Shown: positions 17,968 to 29,655, numbered from the stretch's first letter. The stretch: 64,000 nt of DNA from an uncultured Roseibium sp. (GCF_947496995.1 NZ_CANMFD010000004.1:496001-560000); one strand, 5' to 3'. The notes: a model not told the origin generated them from the sequence alone. A program made the numbers and translations.

Positions 17968-20900
17968 ATGACAGCCAAGTGGGATTTCTGGATCGACCGG
18001 GGCGGCACCTTCACCGATATCGTCGGAAGGGACCCGGACGGAACGTTGCATCCGCACAAAGTCCTGTCGGAAAATCCCGAAGCCTATCGGGATGCGGCCA
18101 TTCAGGGTATCCGTGAGTTGCTCGGAATCGCCCCGGGGGCAGAGATCCCGTCGGACATGATCGCGACCGTGAAAATGGGAACGACTGTCGCCACCAATGC
18201 TCTTCTGGAACGCAAGGGAGAACGCACTGCTCTCTTGATCACCAGGGGTTTTCGGGACGCTCTGGAAATCGGCTATCAGGCTCGTCCGAATATTTTCGCA
18301 AAGGAGATCATCAAACCGGAGTTGCTCTATGAGCGCGTCCATGAGATTTCCGAGCGCGTCCGCGCGGATGGTACGCTGGAGATGGGCCTGGACGAAGCCG
18401 GAGCCCGCAACGAAATGCAGGCGATCTGGGATGCAGGCATTCGCTCCATCGCAATCGTGCTGATGCATGCCTATGCCTATCCGACCCATGAGCAGGCCTT
18501 GAAGAAAATCGCTCAGGACGTCGGTTTCCCTCAGATTTCAGTATCCCACGAAGTATCCCCGCTCATGAAGCTGGTCGGACGCGGCGATACCACCGTCGTC
18601 GATGCTTACCTCTCGCCGATCCTGCGCCGCTATGTGGACCAGGTGCGCGAAGAGCTTGGCGAAGGGCCGCGGCTGATGTTCATGCAGTCTTCCGGTGGTC
18701 TCACGGCAGCGGAACTCTTCCAGGGCAAGGATGCGATCCTCTCAGGTCCGGCGGGAGGTGTCGTCGGCGCGGTCGAGACTTCGCGCATGGCCGGTTTTGA
18801 GAAGATTATCGGCTTCGACATGGGCGGTACGTCCACCGATGTCTGCCACTACGAAGGCGACTACGAACGGGCATTCGAAACGGAAGTTGCCGGCGTGCGC
18901 ATGCGCGCCCCGATGATGATGATCCATACCGTGGCCGCAGGCGGTGGCTCAATCCTGCACTACGCGGACGGCCGCTTTCAGGTCGGTCCCGATTCCGCCG
19001 GCGCAAATCCGGGCCCGGCCTGTTACCGCCGGGGCGGACCGCTGACGGTCACCGACGCCAACCTGATGACCGGTAAACTGTCGCCTGAGTTTTTTCCGAA
19101 GATTTTCGGGCCCAACCGGGACGAGCCGCTGGACGCGGAAATCGTTTCGACAAAATTCGCTGAGTTGGCTGAAAAGATCGGCGACGGCCGTACGCCGTCG
19201 GAGGTCGCCGACGGCTTTCTGAAGATTGCCGTCGAGAACATGGCCAATGCGATCAAGAAGATATCCGTCCAGCGCGGCTATGATGTCACGGAATATGCGC
19301 TGACCTGCTTTGGTGGTGCGGGCGGTCAGACCGGCTGCAGGGTTGCCGACAGTCTCGGCATGAAAACAGTCATTCTGCACCCGTTCTCCGGCATTCTGTC
19401 AGCGTATGGAATGGGCCTTGCCGAAATCAGGGCCGACCGCCAGCAGGCGGTGGTCAAGACGCTGAACGAAGATTTGCTCCCTGAATTGGCCGCCCTTCGA
19501 GACCATCTGGCAACTCAGACGGAGGCAGAACTCGAAAAACAGGCGATTCCGGAAAACGCCCGATGGACAACGGCTACCGCGCATCTTCGCTATGAAGGAA
19601 CGGACACGCCGCTCCCCGTTCCTCTTGGCGGCGTTGCAGACATGCGTGCCGCTTTCGAGCGCGCCCACCACAGTCAATTCGGCTTCGCCTATGACAACAA
19701 ACCTGTTGTTGTCGAAGCGCTCGAAGTTGAAACGGCCGGCGGTGGCGCAGGCCTCGTGGAACCCGATCTGAGCCTTTCCTCAGACATCGCCAAAAAAGTC
19801 TCCACGACGCGCCTTTATTCCGAGAACGCATGGCATGACGCGGCTATTTTCAAACGCGAGGCACTCAAACCGGGCATGAAGGTATCCGGACCCGCAGTGA
19901 TCATTGAGCCGCATGCGACCATTGCCGTTGAGAACGGCTGGCAGGCAGAAATCAACACCAAGGACCATGTCATCCTGAAGCGGGTCGTGCCTCTGAAACA
20001 GACCGAAGCCATCGGCACCAAGGCCGATCCGGTCATGCTGGAGGTGTTCAACAATCTGTTCATGTCGATCGCCGAACAGATGGGCGTGACACTTCAAAAC
20101 ACGGCCTATTCGGTCAACATCAAGGAAAGACTGGACTTTTCCTGTGCCGTCTTCAACGCCGATGGCGCGCTTGTCGCCAACGCGCCGCACATGCCAGTGC
20201 ATCTCGGCTCGATGGATCGGTCGGTAGAAACAGTCATCAAGCTCAACAAGGGAAAGATCAGACCTGGAGACGTGTTTGCCCTGAACGCTCCTTATAATGG
20301 CGGCACCCACCTGCCCGACATCACGGTGGTTTCACCGATGTTCGATGACGAGGGAAAAAAGATACTTTTCTGGGCCGCTTCGCGTGGGCACCATGCGGAT
20401 GTCGGTGGTTCCGCGCCCGGTTCCATGACGCCCCGCGCCACCGTCGTCGATGAAGAAGGCGTCCTTTTCGACAATTTCAAGATTATCGACCAGGGCCATT
20501 TCCGGGAAACCGAACTCGTCGAACTTCTTACCGATCACGCCTATCCGGCCCGAAACCCGCACCAGAACGTCGCCGATCTGTCTGCGCAGATCGCGGCCAA
20601 TGAAAAGGGTATTCAGGAACTCAGGAAGATGGTGACCCATTTCGGACTGGACGTTGTCCAGGCCTATATGGGTCACGTTCAGGACAACGCCGAAGAAAGC
20701 GTGCGCCGTGTCATTGAGGCGCTCAAGGATTCTGAATACGAATATCCGACGGATCAGGGGGCGGTGATCAAGGTCAAGATCACGGTCGACAAGGAAAAGC
20801 GCGAAGCAACCGTCGATTTCACCGGCACCTCGGACGTGAAGCCCAACAACTTCAATGCACCCGAGCCGGTGACACGTGCCGCGATCCTCTATTGTTTCCG

Positions 20901-21552
20901 CGTTATGGTCGACGGAGACATCCCGATGAATGCCGGCTGCCTGAAGCCGATCCATATCGTCATTCCCGACGGCTGCATGCTGCGGCCGACCTACCCGGCT
21001 GCGGTTGTCGCAGGTAATGTGGAAACGTCGCAGCATGTCACCAACGCGGTCTTCGCGGCGCTTGGCGCCATGGCGAACGCCCAGGGAACGATGAACAACC
21101 TGACGTTCGGCAACGAAACCTATCAGTATTACGAAACCATCTGCTCAGGCTCGCCGGCAGGTCCGGGTTTCAATGGCACCGATGGTGTTCACACTCACAT
21201 GACCAACTCCCGCCTGACGGACCCGGAAGTGCTGGAATTCCGCTTCCCGGTCCTTCTGGAGGACTTTCACATCCGCAAGGGATCCGGCGGGAGGGGCAAG
21301 TGGTCGGCTGGCGACGGCACGAAGCGAACCTTGCGGTTTCTGGAAAAAATGGATTGCGCCATCCTGGCTTCGCATCGAACCGTGCCGCCCAAAGGCCTCG
21401 AAGGTGGCGCAGACGGACAGCTCGGCCGGACAGAGGTCCGGCGACTGGGCGGGACGATCGAGGAACTTGAAGGTTGTGACCAGACAATTCTGGAAGCAGG
21501 CGAAGCAGTGACTGTCGTTACACCGACAGCAGGCGGCTGGGGCAAAATCTGA
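17968..21552 (+). CDS. Fused 5-oxoprolinase / hydantoinase (HyuA-HyuB type)
   Basis: A 1194-aa enzyme joining the two halves of ATP-dependent 5-oxoprolinase. The HyuA half (about 1-680) has [11 protein letters not shown] at its start, [22 protein letters not shown] and [10 protein letters not shown], actin-like ATP-binding motifs. The HyuB half (about 690-1190) starts [18 protein letters not shown] and has [15 protein letters not shown] and YNGGTHLPD. Length fits single-chain oxoprolinases, which open pyroglutamate to glutamate with ATP; hydantoin or acetophenone-type substrates use the same scaffold. GGAGGG stands before the ATG. The shared palindrome ties it to the TRAP importer. Confidence 0.93.
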   Translation: MTAKWDFWIDRGGTFTDIVGRDPDGTLHPHKVLSENPEAYRDAAIQGIRELLGIAPGAEIPSDMIATVKMGTTVATNALLERKGERTALLITRGFRDALEIGYQARPNIFAKEIIKPELLYERVHEISERVRADGTLEMGLDEAGARNEMQAIWDAGIRSIAIVLMHAYAYPTHEQALKKIAQDVGFPQISVSHEVSPLMKLVGRGDTTVVDAYLSPILRRYVDQVREELGEGPRLMFMQSSGGLTAAELFQGKDAILSGPAGGVVGAVETSRMAGFEKIIGFDMGGTSTDVCHYEGDYERAFETEVAGVRMRAPMMMIHTVAAGGGSILHYADGRFQVGPDSAGANPGPACYRRGGPLTVTDANLMTGKLSPEFFPKIFGPNRDEPLDAEIVSTKFAELAEKIGDGRTPSEVADGFLKIAVENMANAIKKISVQRGYDVTEYALTCFGGAGGQTGCRVADSLGMKTVILHPFSGILSAYGMGLAEIRADRQQAVVKTLNEDLLPELAALRDHLATQTEAELEKQAIPENARWTTATAHLRYEGTDTPLPVPLGGVADMRAAFERAHHSQFGFAYDNKPVVVEALEVETAGGGAGLVEPDLSLSSDIAKKVSTTRLYSENAWHDAAIFKREALKPGMKVSGPAVIIEPHATIAVENGWQAEINTKDHVILKRVVPLKQTEAIGTKADPVMLEVFNNLFMSIAEQMGVTLQNTAYSVNIKERLDFSCAVFNADGALVANAPHMPVHLGSMDRSVETVIKLNKGKIRPGDVFALNAPYNGGTHLPDITVVSPMFDDEGKKILFWAASRGHHADVGGSAPGSMTPRATVVDEEGVLFDNFKIIDQGHFRETELVELLTDHAYPARNPHQNVADLSAQIAANEKGIQELRKMVTHFGLDVVQAYMGHVQDNAEESVRRVIEALKDSEYEYPTDQGAVIKVKITVDKEKREATVDFTGTSDVKPNNFNAPEPVTRAAILYCFRVMVDGDIPMNAGCLKPIHIVIPDGCMLRPTYPAAVVAGNVETSQHVTNAVFAALGAMANAQGTMNNLTFGNETYQYYETICSGSPAGPGFNGTDGVHTHMTNSRLTDPEVLEFRFPVLLEDFHIRKGSGGRGKWSAGDGTKRTLRFLEKMDCAILASHRTVPPKGLEGGADGQLGRTEVRRLGGTIEELEGCDQTILEAGEAVTVVTPTAGGWGKI

Positions 21553-21584
21553 GCGCTGCCAAATCACCACACGCGAGACTAACT

Positions 21585-21620
21585 GCAAGCCGCATCGAAA
21601 GGTGCGGCTTGCATCGTTTT
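21585..21620 (+). terminator. Rho-independent terminator of the oxoprolinase gene
   Basis: GCAAGCCGCA (21585-21594) pairs perfectly with TGCGGCTTGC (21603-21612), then a TTTTT run. Confidence 0.85.
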
Positions 21621-21833
21621 TGACGAACGTTTCAACACTACGCTGACAGTTGCACTGATGATCAGCAGATTGTCAAAAAACGCGTACTCTTATCGCTGTT
21701 AACACTACTTAGAAGTGCATTTTTCCATCAACCTGAGAAATACCTTTACCATTTATTCAACCCATTGCCACTTAAGCTTGCGGTTGTCGAAATCCGAATT
21801 CAGTAGCATCCTTGGACGGTTGAGGTTTCCCGA

Positions 21834-23588
21834 ATGCAGATATCTAACCCGGTTTCAAATACTGTCGCTGGCAAAATTCTCGTACTTGTTGCGCTGTTAT
21901 GCTCCGGCCTCGTTATCGTGGCTGCAGTTGCCATCTATCAGATGAACGCTATCGGGAAGGAACTCGCAGACATCGCCGAGAAAGACATCCCGCTCACGGA
22001 AGCAATCAGCCATGTGACCAATCATCAGCTGGAGCAAGCAGCGCTTGTTGAACGGATCGTACGCATTGCCGGCATTCATTCCGAGAATGAAGCAGCCGCG
22101 ATGCAATCGCTGAAAGCGACACTGCATCGACTGGAAATCCAGGTGGGTGAGGAGATCCTGAAAGCCGAGCAGTTGGCCCAGAACGCCCTCAACCATTCTA
22201 CCACCGAGGTCGAGCGCAAGGAGTTTCTGCTTGCCGTCGAGCAACTGAAACGCATCGCGGCCGAGTACGCCAAGTACAAGGCACATGTCGACGAAATCCT
22301 GCATCTCATCGAAAAAAACGAATTCGTGGAAGCGGGCAATCTTCTTCTGCGCCTGGAAGAAGAACAGGATCGGCTTGATCATGAACTCGTCGCGCTGCTG
22401 GAGGAAATCGAGCGTTTTACGCATGAGGCAGCAGCTGCGGCCGAGAACCATGAAAAACTGGCTCTCCAGCAAATCATCTTTACCGCCGTGGCGACTTTTG
22501 TCTTGTGTGGCGTGGGAGCATTGCTTTTTGCACGGTTCATGATCTCGAAACCGCTCGGCCGGGTCTCCAACGGCCTACTTCAACTCGCTCAGGGCAACAC
22601 CGAAGTGGAGGTTCGCGTACAGTCCAGGGACGAAATCGGAAAAGTAGCCGAAGCCTTTGAGACGTTCCGCGTGAACACGATCGAAATGAAGCGACTTCAA
22701 GACCAGGCGCGTGAGGAGGAAACACAGGCCGAGACCGATCGCAGAGAAACGCGTCTCCGGTTGGCGGACCAGCTGGAAAGCCTGCTGATGTCGAGTTGCG
22801 ACACCGTGACAAGCGCCTTGCAGGAACTTGCAGACGGCGCGGACCAGCTTGCGAGGAACAGCCAGGAAACCGAGGAACGCGCCAACACGGTCTCCGCGGC
22901 CGCGCACCAGGCAACAACGAGCGCTCAGTCCGTCGCCTCGGCATCAGAGGAACTGGCCAGCTCGATTCAGGAGATCAGCCGCCAGATCACCCTGGCCAAT
23001 ACCTCTACAACCCAGACGTCTGAACAGGCGCAAACGTCCAGTGCTACGGTCGGAAGCCTTTCCGCTTCGGCCGACGAGATCAACGAAGTCCTGAAACTCA
23101 TCAGCGACATCGCCGCTCAGACCAATCTTCTGGCACTGAATGCGACCATCGAGGCGGCCAGAGCCGGCGAAGCAGGTAAGGGATTTGCTGTCGTGGCATC
23201 AGAGGTCAAGGCGCTCGCCAACCAGACAGGCGAGGCGACCGGCCAGATCGGGTCGCAGTTGAGCGGCGTCCAGTCCGGCGCCGCATCTTGCTCCCAGTCC
23301 ATAACGACAGTCGTCAAATCCATGACTGACATCAGGGACCAGATTTCCGGCATCGCTTCGGCAATCGAAGAACAGAACGCGGTCACTTCGGAAATAGCGA
23401 TGAATGTGCATCAGGTAGCCAGTGGCAGCGAAGACATTTCACAGAATATTTCCGAGGTGAACCGGGCTGCCCAGACCTCCGGTCAACAAGTGAGAGAAGT
23501 GGTTGGCCGGATACAGGAGGTCTCCAACCAGATCGGCACCATCCGTGAAGGCCTTGGCGACTTCCTCGGGCACCTGCGCGCTGCTTGA
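21834..23588 (+). CDS. Methyl-accepting chemotaxis protein
   Basis: A 584-aa chemoreceptor. TM1 is about residues 15-36, then a long helical periplasmic domain rich in Glu/Leu heptads (four-helix-bundle type), TM2 about 210-233, HAMP ([19 protein letters not shown] to [14 protein letters not shown]) and the signalling domain with tip [33 protein letters not shown]. The end ([11 protein letters not shown]) lacks a CheR-binding pentapeptide. The ligand is unknown. It stands alone and is not paired with a small sensor as in the first receptor. Confidence 0.92.
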   Translation: MQISNPVSNTVAGKILVLVALLCSGLVIVAAVAIYQMNAIGKELADIAEKDIPLTEAISHVTNHQLEQAALVERIVRIAGIHSENEAAAMQSLKATLHRLEIQVGEEILKAEQLAQNALNHSTTEVERKEFLLAVEQLKRIAAEYAKYKAHVDEILHLIEKNEFVEAGNLLLRLEEEQDRLDHELVALLEEIERFTHEAAAAAENHEKLALQQIIFTAVATFVLCGVGALLFARFMISKPLGRVSNGLLQLAQGNTEVEVRVQSRDEIGKVAEAFETFRVNTIEMKRLQDQAREEETQAETDRRETRLRLADQLESLLMSSCDTVTSALQELADGADQLARNSQETEERANTVSAAAHQATTSAQSVASASEELASSIQEISRQITLANTSTTQTSEQAQTSSATVGSLSASADEINEVLKLISDIAAQTNLLALNATIEAARAGEAGKGFAVVASEVKALANQTGEATGQIGSQLSGVQSGAASCSQSITTVVKSMTDIRDQISGIASAIEEQNAVTSEIAMNVHQVASGSEDISQNISEVNRAAQTSGQQVREVVGRIQEVSNQIGTIREGLGDFLGHLRAA

Positions 23589-23787
23589 AGCACAAATGGC
23601 CGGACCGAGACAGATCGAAACAGCCGCGGCCACTATCATGTCAGACAGACCTTGCCGCGGATTTGCGGACTGACAAGGTGGGTTTTGAACCCGGCAGCAA
23701 GTCGGTGAAGTTGACAGGAAGTCCGGCTACCGTAACGAGAAGGAGCAATGGCCGCGGTTTTGGCAGCCATTGCAGAGCGTCTCTCAT

Positions 23788-24558
23788 TCAGGCGCTTCCA
23801 GACGCATTGCGCGCTTGCAGAGCCAGGGCAACAAGCGCTGGCCGCAGGTCCTTCGGATCGTCCAGCGGGTCGCTGAACCAGAGCCGCTCAATCCGATCTC
23901 CCGCGACTAGATCCAATCCTTCCGGATCCAGACAAGCCAGTCGCCAATTGGCCACCTCTGCTTTGCACAGCACTTCGGCATAGAGCTTTACGGCGTCCCG
24001 GTGATCCTCGTTCATATGCGCGACGGCGCCGGCTTCAAACTCCGCCCAATGCCCCAGATTGCTCACCTGTGTCTGCAGGTCCTCGTGCCTCAATTCGAAA
24101 GCCCTGCCGAAACCACCGTTCAGGCTGGCGCGCAGAAACTCCAGCCGGAAGAATGAGAAATCGCCGAAATCGACATAAAGCTCTGCCTTGGGATGACGCG
24201 CCAGATAGCGAGCACGCAAACGTTCATGGACAGGGCTCCCCCGCTCAACTGGCACGGCATTACAAAAGAGCGAAATTCGCGGGTGTGCCAGAGGATCGCC
24301 CTTGCCGGGTTCTCCGACGAGCAGCGAGCAGGCTGGATTTTTCAGAATTGCTGCAGTGTGACCTGACAATGTGCTTGTGAGAATAATTGGCGTTCCATCG
24401 AGATCCGTTGCGACAGAAACCCGGCTGGCCAGCGGATGCCCGGACTTGGCTTCCAGCACCGCAAGAGCACCGAACCTCGCAGAGCGGATCAACCCCTTTG
24501 CCAGCATACGTGCCTCGTTATCTGTCGGACGGATGACGGATTTTGTTTCTTTGTCCAA
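23788..24558 (-). CDS. HugZ-like heme/flavin-binding protein (PNPOx fold plus DUF2470)
   Basis: A 256-aa protein. The N-terminal split barrel (EARMLAKGLIRSARFGALAVL, then SRVSVATDLDGTPIILTSTLSGHTAAI) and the C-terminal DUF2470-like part with AVAHMNEDHRDAVKLYAE and LDPEGLDLVAGDR match the HugZ family, whose studied members degrade or bind heme. Start TTG 24558 is kept because the residues ahead of the first ATG (24507) look conserved in the family; ATG 24507 has a good GAGG site and is the alternative. No heme-uptake genes adjoin it. Confidence 0.85.
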   Translation of the reverse strand: MDKETKSVIRPTDNEARMLAKGLIRSARFGALAVLEAKSGHPLASRVSVATDLDGTPIILTSTLSGHTAAILKNPACSLLVGEPGKGDPLAHPRISLFCNAVPVERGSPVHERLRARYLARHPKAELYVDFGDFSFFRLEFLRASLNGGFGRAFELRHEDLQTQVSNLGHWAEFEAGAVAHMNEDHRDAVKLYAEVLCKAEVANWRLACLDPEGLDLVAGDRIERLWFSDPLDDPKDLRPALVALALQARNASGSA

Positions 24559-24765
24559 GGCGTTGCGGTTCCCCCAATTATTCCTTCTGATCGCCGGTAC
24601 TCCCGGAGACCTTTTTCCTGCGGCACAATATGCGGAAATCCCTGCGTCTGGAATCTGAACATCAGATGAACATGCATCTCAGAACGCGTTCAGACCGCGT
24701 GTGCAATTCTCTCAATATCAGCTACGGCGCCATTCACAAAAAGCGCGGGCCATTGGAGAGAGACG

Positions 24766-25248
24766 ATGAACACTACAAGCAAACGCATTATCGCCGCCGC
24801 CCTGACAGGCGTACTCGTTCTGCCGACAATCGCAACCGCAGAAGCAGGACCAAGAAACGGTTGGAATGACAACCGTGGCGGCCACAACCAGCATAACCGG
24901 TCGCATCGGGAGCAAAAGAACCACAAGAACCAGTGGAACAAAAACAACAAGCAGGGTCACAAAAAACACGGAAACAATGGCAATATCGGTGCTGCCGTCG
25001 CAGCTGGTGTCATCGGCCTTGCCGCTGGTGCCATCCTGCTGGGCGCGACCAGCCAACCGAGCTACGCCGCCCCCCCGCCTGTGAACTACTATCCGTCCAC
25101 CCCGTATCCCGGACGAGTACACGGAGTTGTCGGATACCAGCCGTGGAGCCCTGCCTGGTACCAATACTGTTCCTCGAAATACCGGTCTTTTAATTCGTCG
25201 ACCGGCACCTACACGACATATGGCGGCGAGCAACGTTTCTGCCAATAG
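24766..25248 (+). CDS. BA14K-family small exported protein
   Basis: A 160-aa protein with a signal peptide (about 1-26), a very basic Asn/His/Lys-rich stretch (30-70), a glycine/alanine-rich hydrophobic segment (NIGAAVAAGVIGLAAGAILLG, about 74-93) and the BA14K C-terminus: YQPWSPAWYQYCSSKYRSF then two closing cysteines region ending RFC. BA14K proteins occur in Brucella, Rhizobium and relatives; the Brucella one is immunoreactive and lectin-like. The function here is unknown. GGAGAG precedes the ATG. Confidence 0.85.
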   Translation: MNTTSKRIIAAALTGVLVLPTIATAEAGPRNGWNDNRGGHNQHNRSHREQKNHKNQWNKNNKQGHKKHGNNGNIGAAVAAGVIGLAAGAILLGATSQPSYAAPPPVNYYPSTPYPGRVHGVVGYQPWSPAWYQYCSSKYRSFNSSTGTYTTYGGEQRFCQ

Positions 25249-25285
25249 GCTTCTAAAGCCGAATACCCCCTAGCCCGTAAACTTG

Positions 25286-25340
25286 CGGCAACAGGCGACA
25301 GGTTAGCACCACTGACCACCCGCTTGTTGCCGTTTTTTTT
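25286..25340 (+). terminator. Terminator after the BA14K gene
   Basis: CGGCAACAGGCG (25286-25297) pairs, with one G-U, with CGCTTGTTGCCG (25321-25332) around a 23-nt loop, followed by eight T (25333-25340). Confidence 0.75.
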
Positions 25341-25349
25341 AGCCCCCGC

Positions 25350-26570
25350 CTAGTCAGCCATCGTTTCGATTGAGGCAAAGCTTTCGGGTGCTTCACCGGC
25401 ATCGAAGGGCGTGCTGACTTCAATCACCTTGTCCGGATAAAACCCGTTGAACCGCGTTCTCAATGACAGGCTGTATGCACCGATATGACCTATCTCGATC
25501 CAGTCTCCCGTATCGACTGTTTCCGGGAGCCAGAACGGACGGGAAAGAATATCCACGCTGTCACAGGTCGCACCACAAACCTTGAACGGTACTATCTTGT
25601 CAGCCTGCCCCGACCTTGTTTTCCGGGCAGGGTCAGGGATAAACCGCGCCGGCAACGTGATCTTGCCGGTCCAGCTGTCCGACAAGGAGGCCCAGATGCC
25701 GTCGTTGATGTAAAGACGGCGGCCTTTTTTCAGAAGAACCCGGACGATCAGGGAAATCGACCTTGCAACAATGACCCGTCCTGGCTCGGCCACCAGCGGC
25801 AAATCATCAAATTGCCAATCGGTAATATCCGCCTTCAACTGCGCCATGAGCTCATCAAGTGACGGCATTTCCCGAACCTTGCGCCGCGGGTCGTGGCCAT
25901 AGACAGCCGGGAAGCCACCGCCAACGTCTAACTCGACAATCGGCACCCCTGCCCGTGACCTGATCCAGTCTGCCGAAGCCAGAGCCCGTTCATAAGTTTC
26001 GGGTTCTTCAATCTGGCTGCCTACATGGAAACACAGCCCGCATTTGAAGCCGATGCGGTCGATACGCTGCAGGAGTTCGACCGCATGAGCCGGCGCCGCA
26101 CCGAATTTCTTCGACAACTCATAGGCTGCGTGGCCTTTCGTAGCGATGCGTACGAACAGCGTTATTGTGGCCGGATCTATATCGAGAGCCCGCACGATCC
26201 GCAGGATCTTGGCCACCTCGTCCTCGTGATCCAGGGACAGCGTGCGGATGCCGTATTGTTCAAGGGCGAGCCGGATATCGGATTGAGCCTTGATCGGATG
26301 CATGTAGAGCATCTCGGCCTTGGGAGCGGCCTTGCGGACGGCAGCGAATTCAGCCGGAGACGCGACGTCAAAGCAATCGATGCCGGATTTTGCGATCGCG
26401 TCCAGCACGAAGGGTTCCCCGTTGGTCTTCACCGCATATGCGGTCTTCCCGGGAAAAAGGGCCTGAAACTGCCTCACGTCCTGACGCAAAACCTCGGGTC
26501 TGAAACAGTAAATCGGCTGGTCGGGCCGGAGGTCCAGTGCGGCTTCAACGGCAGTCGTATATCGTTCCAT
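25350..26570 (-). CDS. Type III PLP-dependent decarboxylase (ornithine/lysine decarboxylase-like)
   Basis: A 406-aa fold-type III PLP enzyme that decarboxylates basic amino acids to polyamines. The PLP lysine is in AYAVKTN (K48). HVGSQ, ELDVGGGFP (glycine-rich phosphate loop), PLVAEPGR and CGATCDSVD (Cys/Asp of the partner active site) are all present, as in eukaryotic-type ODC. Whether ornithine or lysine is used cannot be settled from sequence alone. It is a single gene between a terminator and the extensin-like gene. Confidence 0.92.
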   Translation of the reverse strand: MERYTTAVEAALDLRPDQPIYCFRPEVLRQDVRQFQALFPGKTAYAVKTNGEPFVLDAIAKSGIDCFDVASPAEFAAVRKAAPKAEMLYMHPIKAQSDIRLALEQYGIRTLSLDHEDEVAKILRIVRALDIDPATITLFVRIATKGHAAYELSKKFGAAPAHAVELLQRIDRIGFKCGLCFHVGSQIEEPETYERALASADWIRSRAGVPIVELDVGGGFPAVYGHDPRRKVREMPSLDELMAQLKADITDWQFDDLPLVAEPGRVIVARSISLIVRVLLKKGRRLYINDGIWASLSDSWTGKITLPARFIPDPARKTRSGQADKIVPFKVCGATCDSVDILSRPFWLPETVDTGDWIEIGHIGAYSLSLRTRFNGFYPDKVIEVSTPFDAGEAPESFASIETMAD

Positions 26571-26644
26571 CAGGGATTCCGGCGTTTGCGGTCAGTGGAT
26601 CGAATGGAACAAGCTTGCAGATGATTTGCAAGCTGCGATTGGGA

Positions 26645-27403
26645 TCATTGGCAGATAATATATGTACAGTCCTGACCATGACAGCCTGTATCCAGATGGA
26701 AATGAGATCGATGGTTGGGATCGGCATCCGGACCGAGTACCGTCGTGAAGCGTTTGCAGGCCTTGGCATGAATTGCCTGCAGCAGCTTTCCCTTTTCGGT
26801 CTCGACTCCCCAGTCTTTTTCGACGGAAATGTCTGAGCCGTCGACGAGTTGAAACTGAGTGATATCAATGGCCATTCCCAGTGCATGTTCGGAGAGCTTA
26901 CCGTCAGGCTGGTTGTTCCGCCGGCGGCACTGGTAACCCGGTCCGCTTGCCACGATAGCCACCGCACTCTCGAATTCATGCTCAACTGCGGGAAGAACGT
27001 CCTGTCTCAGCCAGCCAGTCAGAACCCTGGCAAAGTCGCACGAGATTGTCACTGGGGCGGGAAACTTTGTTACGTTCGCCCCTCTCACGACACCGGCAAG
27101 CCTGACCGGGTCCGTAATCCCGCAATCTTGATATTCGCCACCGCGGAGTGGTTCGGCCACGAGCAGCAAGGCTCCTGGAATCACACATGCTGCAAGAGGT
27201 TCTGGCACGACACCTGGAGTGTTTCCGGGATTATCCGGAACCTTTGGCTTGGCGGGTGGCGTGTCGATCCCTTCCAGAAATGGCTCTTGTTGCGCTGTAG
27301 CCAACGGCTTGGCCTCCGGAACATGTTCCCCCGCAGCAAACGCAGGAAAACCAAAGATTGTCCCTGCCAGGACGGCCCAACCAAATTGAGTGACAATTCG
27401 CAT
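26645..27403 (-). CDS. Extensin-family exported protein
   Basis: A 252-aa protein with a signal peptide (about 1-23, ending AFA), a proline-rich stretch (about 45-65) and the extensin-like C-terminal domain: VTISCDFARVLTGWLRQDVLPA, RNNQPDGKLSEHALGMAIDI, and PNHRSHFHLDTGCHG. The His/Asp pattern (SEHALGMAIDI, HFHLD) resembles the D,D-peptidase-like fold of murein hydrolases, so a cell-wall role is plausible. ATG 27403 is chosen since it starts the signal peptide; an upstream start at 27502 would overlap the divergent LysE gene. Confidence 0.85.
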   Translation of the reverse strand: MRIVTQFGWAVLAGTIFGFPAFAAGEHVPEAKPLATAQQEPFLEGIDTPPAKPKVPDNPGNTPGVVPEPLAACVIPGALLLVAEPLRGGEYQDCGITDPVRLAGVVRGANVTKFPAPVTISCDFARVLTGWLRQDVLPAVEHEFESAVAIVASGPGYQCRRRNNQPDGKLSEHALGMAIDITQFQLVDGSDISVEKDWGVETEKGKLLQAIHAKACKRFTTVLGPDADPNHRSHFHLDTGCHGQDCTYIICQ

Positions 27404-27500
27404 ATTTCCGACGTTTCCCAACCATTCAACAGCAGGTGCGCTTGCTTGAATAACACTCAACGGCAGGCTAAGTTTCGGCAGACAACTCTTCAGGCTTCTC

Positions 27501-28127
27501 ATGACGCTAGAATTATATTCCGCCTATATTGTTGCAACGCTGATCCTGTTGGCCATCCCCGGGCCGACAGTAATGCTTGTCGTGAGCTATGCCCTGACCC
27601 AGGGCAGGAAATCGGCTCTCGCAAGCGTGTTGGGTGTAGGATTGGGCGATGCGACCGCGGCGACAGCTTCTCTCCTCGGTCTGGGCGCAATTCTAGCGGC
27701 GTCCACCACTGCATTTGCGATACTCAAATGGATCGGGGCAATCTATCTGATCTGGCTTGGGATCAAAATGTGGCGCAGCCGGCCCACCGCACTTGGCGCG
27801 CATGAAGTGGCGGACATACCCGCCCGGAAGATCTTCTGGCATGCTTACATCGTTACCGCGCTCAACCCGAAGGGCATAGTGTTTTTCATGGCATTTCTGC
27901 CGCACTTCATCGCTGCCCAGGCCCCCGTTGTGCCGCAATTGACACTGCTGGGGATTACATTCGTGGTCCTGGGCATTTTCAATGCAGCAATTTACGCTTT
28001 TGCAGCTGCGGCGGTTGGCCGAAAGCTGCGAAGCCCGTCTCTTCTGCGGATCGTCAACAAGGTAGGGGGTGGATTTCTAATTTCCGCAGCAGCTATGACC
28101 GCTACGTTGCAACGAACGGCGGGATAG
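27501..28127 (+). CDS. LysE/RhtB-family exporter
   Basis: A 208-aa inner-membrane protein with six hydrophobic segments and the family start IPGPTVMLVVSYALTQGRKSA, then GAIYLIWLGIKMWRS and ALNPKGIVFFMAFLPHF. It would export amino acids or related metabolites; the substrate is unknown. It converges with the DUF2336 gene with a gap of 3 bp. Confidence 0.9.
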   Translation: MTLELYSAYIVATLILLAIPGPTVMLVVSYALTQGRKSALASVLGVGLGDATAATASLLGLGAILAASTTAFAILKWIGAIYLIWLGIKMWRSRPTALGAHEVADIPARKIFWHAYIVTALNPKGIVFFMAFLPHFIAAQAPVVPQLTLLGITFVVLGIFNAAIYAFAAAAVGRKLRSPSLLRIVNKVGGGFLISAAAMTATLQRTAG

Positions 28128-28130
28128 ACT

Positions 28131-29291
28131 TCAGCTGGAGGAAGAACTTCTGCTGGATGCGAAAGGGATCTTTTTCTTCACAACCGCTTCATCCGGCTCT
28201 GCTTTTTCATCACCGATTTTAAGGCCGAACGAAGCACCCGACTGCTTCAGGACCTCGAGCGACCTCTTTGCTCCCTCTTCGCTCAGGGCGGCATATCGCT
28301 GGATGGCAGCATTCAGCTCCAAACCGCCAATACGAAGCCGCCTGGCACGCATCGTGAGGATCTCTTTATAAGCTTCTGGCGGAACTCCGTTTGCCTTGCA
28401 GAGTATGACCAGTGGCTTGTCGCTGGTACTGAACAGCAGCTGAGACACAGCCGCTGGCGGAAGTTGACTCACTTTGGCCAGCAGCATACCCAATTCTGCC
28501 GTACGGTCTGCCCGCGCAAAAAGGATCACGGCATCGCCGATTTTCGCCTTTTTGCTGACGACATCCTGGATCAGCGTGTTGGACTGCTCCCGTGCTTCCT
28601 CAAGTTTCTGGGACCGGGCTGCCACTTCAAGGGCTGCCCGCTGCGCCAGCAACTGAACAAGCGTGTTGTCTGCACCGAGAGCAGCGATACGTTCTTTCAG
28701 CTCTTCCGTCAGGAACGGCAGCAAGGCCTTGGCAGCCTCTTCAGTTAAATCCGGGCGGTGAATGAGCGTAGCCTGGATTTGTACGTTGGTCCTGGCTTTC
28801 TCGACCAGTTTCAGGAAAGAAGCATCGGAAAAGTGAGCTCCCTTGTTTTCGGTAACCTTGCTCAGAACACCTGCATCACCCCGATCGACCAACACGGATG
28901 TGACTGACTTATCGACGGAGTCTCGGCCTGCAATGACGCCGAGATGGTCCATGGACGCTGTCTTGGCTATGTCCGCCAGGTCCTCGGAAGTGAGTACGGG
29001 AGACTGTTCCAGAACGGGCTCGGCAACGACCAGCGTATCCTGTGCTAATTTGACCATCAATTCGTGCGGTGCGTCTTTTTCCGCGCACATCCTCTTGGAC
29101 AGGATGATTCGGGTCTCTTCCTCCAGCTGTCCTAGAACCTTCAGGACGATATCGCCAAAAAGCAGACTGATCTGTTCATCCCGGTCATCGCCTGCACTTA
29201 CAAAAAGATCCGTCAGCATGCAGATCAGGCTTTTTCGGCCTGCAGCGCTGTGATCTTTTGCCAGAACAGCAAGTTTGCTAAGATTGAACAT
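28131..29291 (-). CDS. DUF2336 domain protein
   Basis: A 386-aa alpha-helical protein with the DUF2336 pattern typical of alphaproteobacteria: DLFVSAGDDRDEQISLLFGDIVLKVLGQLEEETRIILSKRM near the start, then repeats of HEAT-like helical pairs. The end is serine-rich and charged. Function is unknown; several members sit in motility or signalling loci. ATG 29291 is preferred to 29336 because of the GGAG 8 nt before it. Confidence 0.85.
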   Translation of the reverse strand: MFNLSKLAVLAKDHSAAGRKSLICMLTDLFVSAGDDRDEQISLLFGDIVLKVLGQLEEETRIILSKRMCAEKDAPHELMVKLAQDTLVVAEPVLEQSPVLTSEDLADIAKTASMDHLGVIAGRDSVDKSVTSVLVDRGDAGVLSKVTENKGAHFSDASFLKLVEKARTNVQIQATLIHRPDLTEEAAKALLPFLTEELKERIAALGADNTLVQLLAQRAALEVAARSQKLEEAREQSNTLIQDVVSKKAKIGDAVILFARADRTAELGMLLAKVSQLPPAAVSQLLFSTSDKPLVILCKANGVPPEAYKEILTMRARRLRIGGLELNAAIQRYAALSEEGAKRSLEVLKQSGASFGLKIGDEKAEPDEAVVKKKIPFASSRSSSSS

Positions 29292-29655
29292 TAACACTCC
29301 AACGCGTTGATCGCGTATGAGCGAAGATAATAGCAACAGCCTGTTAACATTAGACTACCACCCACTTCCCCGGTTATCTGCGGGTTTCTTTGCGAGCCGG
29401 GGCTTCAATAACCGTTGTGATCTCGGAGCTTTACAAATCGACAGCCAGAAAAATTTTTAACCTGTCTGAGGTCAAAAATCGCACTCCTTGCAATCGCAGG
29501 GACTGTTTTCTATCAATGCCTTAATTAACAGATCCTGAAGAAACGCAACTCAAGAGCGCATCCCGGCTTTGCATTGCAGCATCTTTTTTTCTTCGTTTCC
29601 CGGAACGGCTGCCTTAATATCGCTTCGTCAAACAGAGGTAATCGGGAGCGCACAG

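Noticed and set aside
21699..21714. CtrA-like site upstream of the second chemoreceptor
   Set aside because: Only one TTAA half-site is intact; the second reads TAGA, too weak to call.
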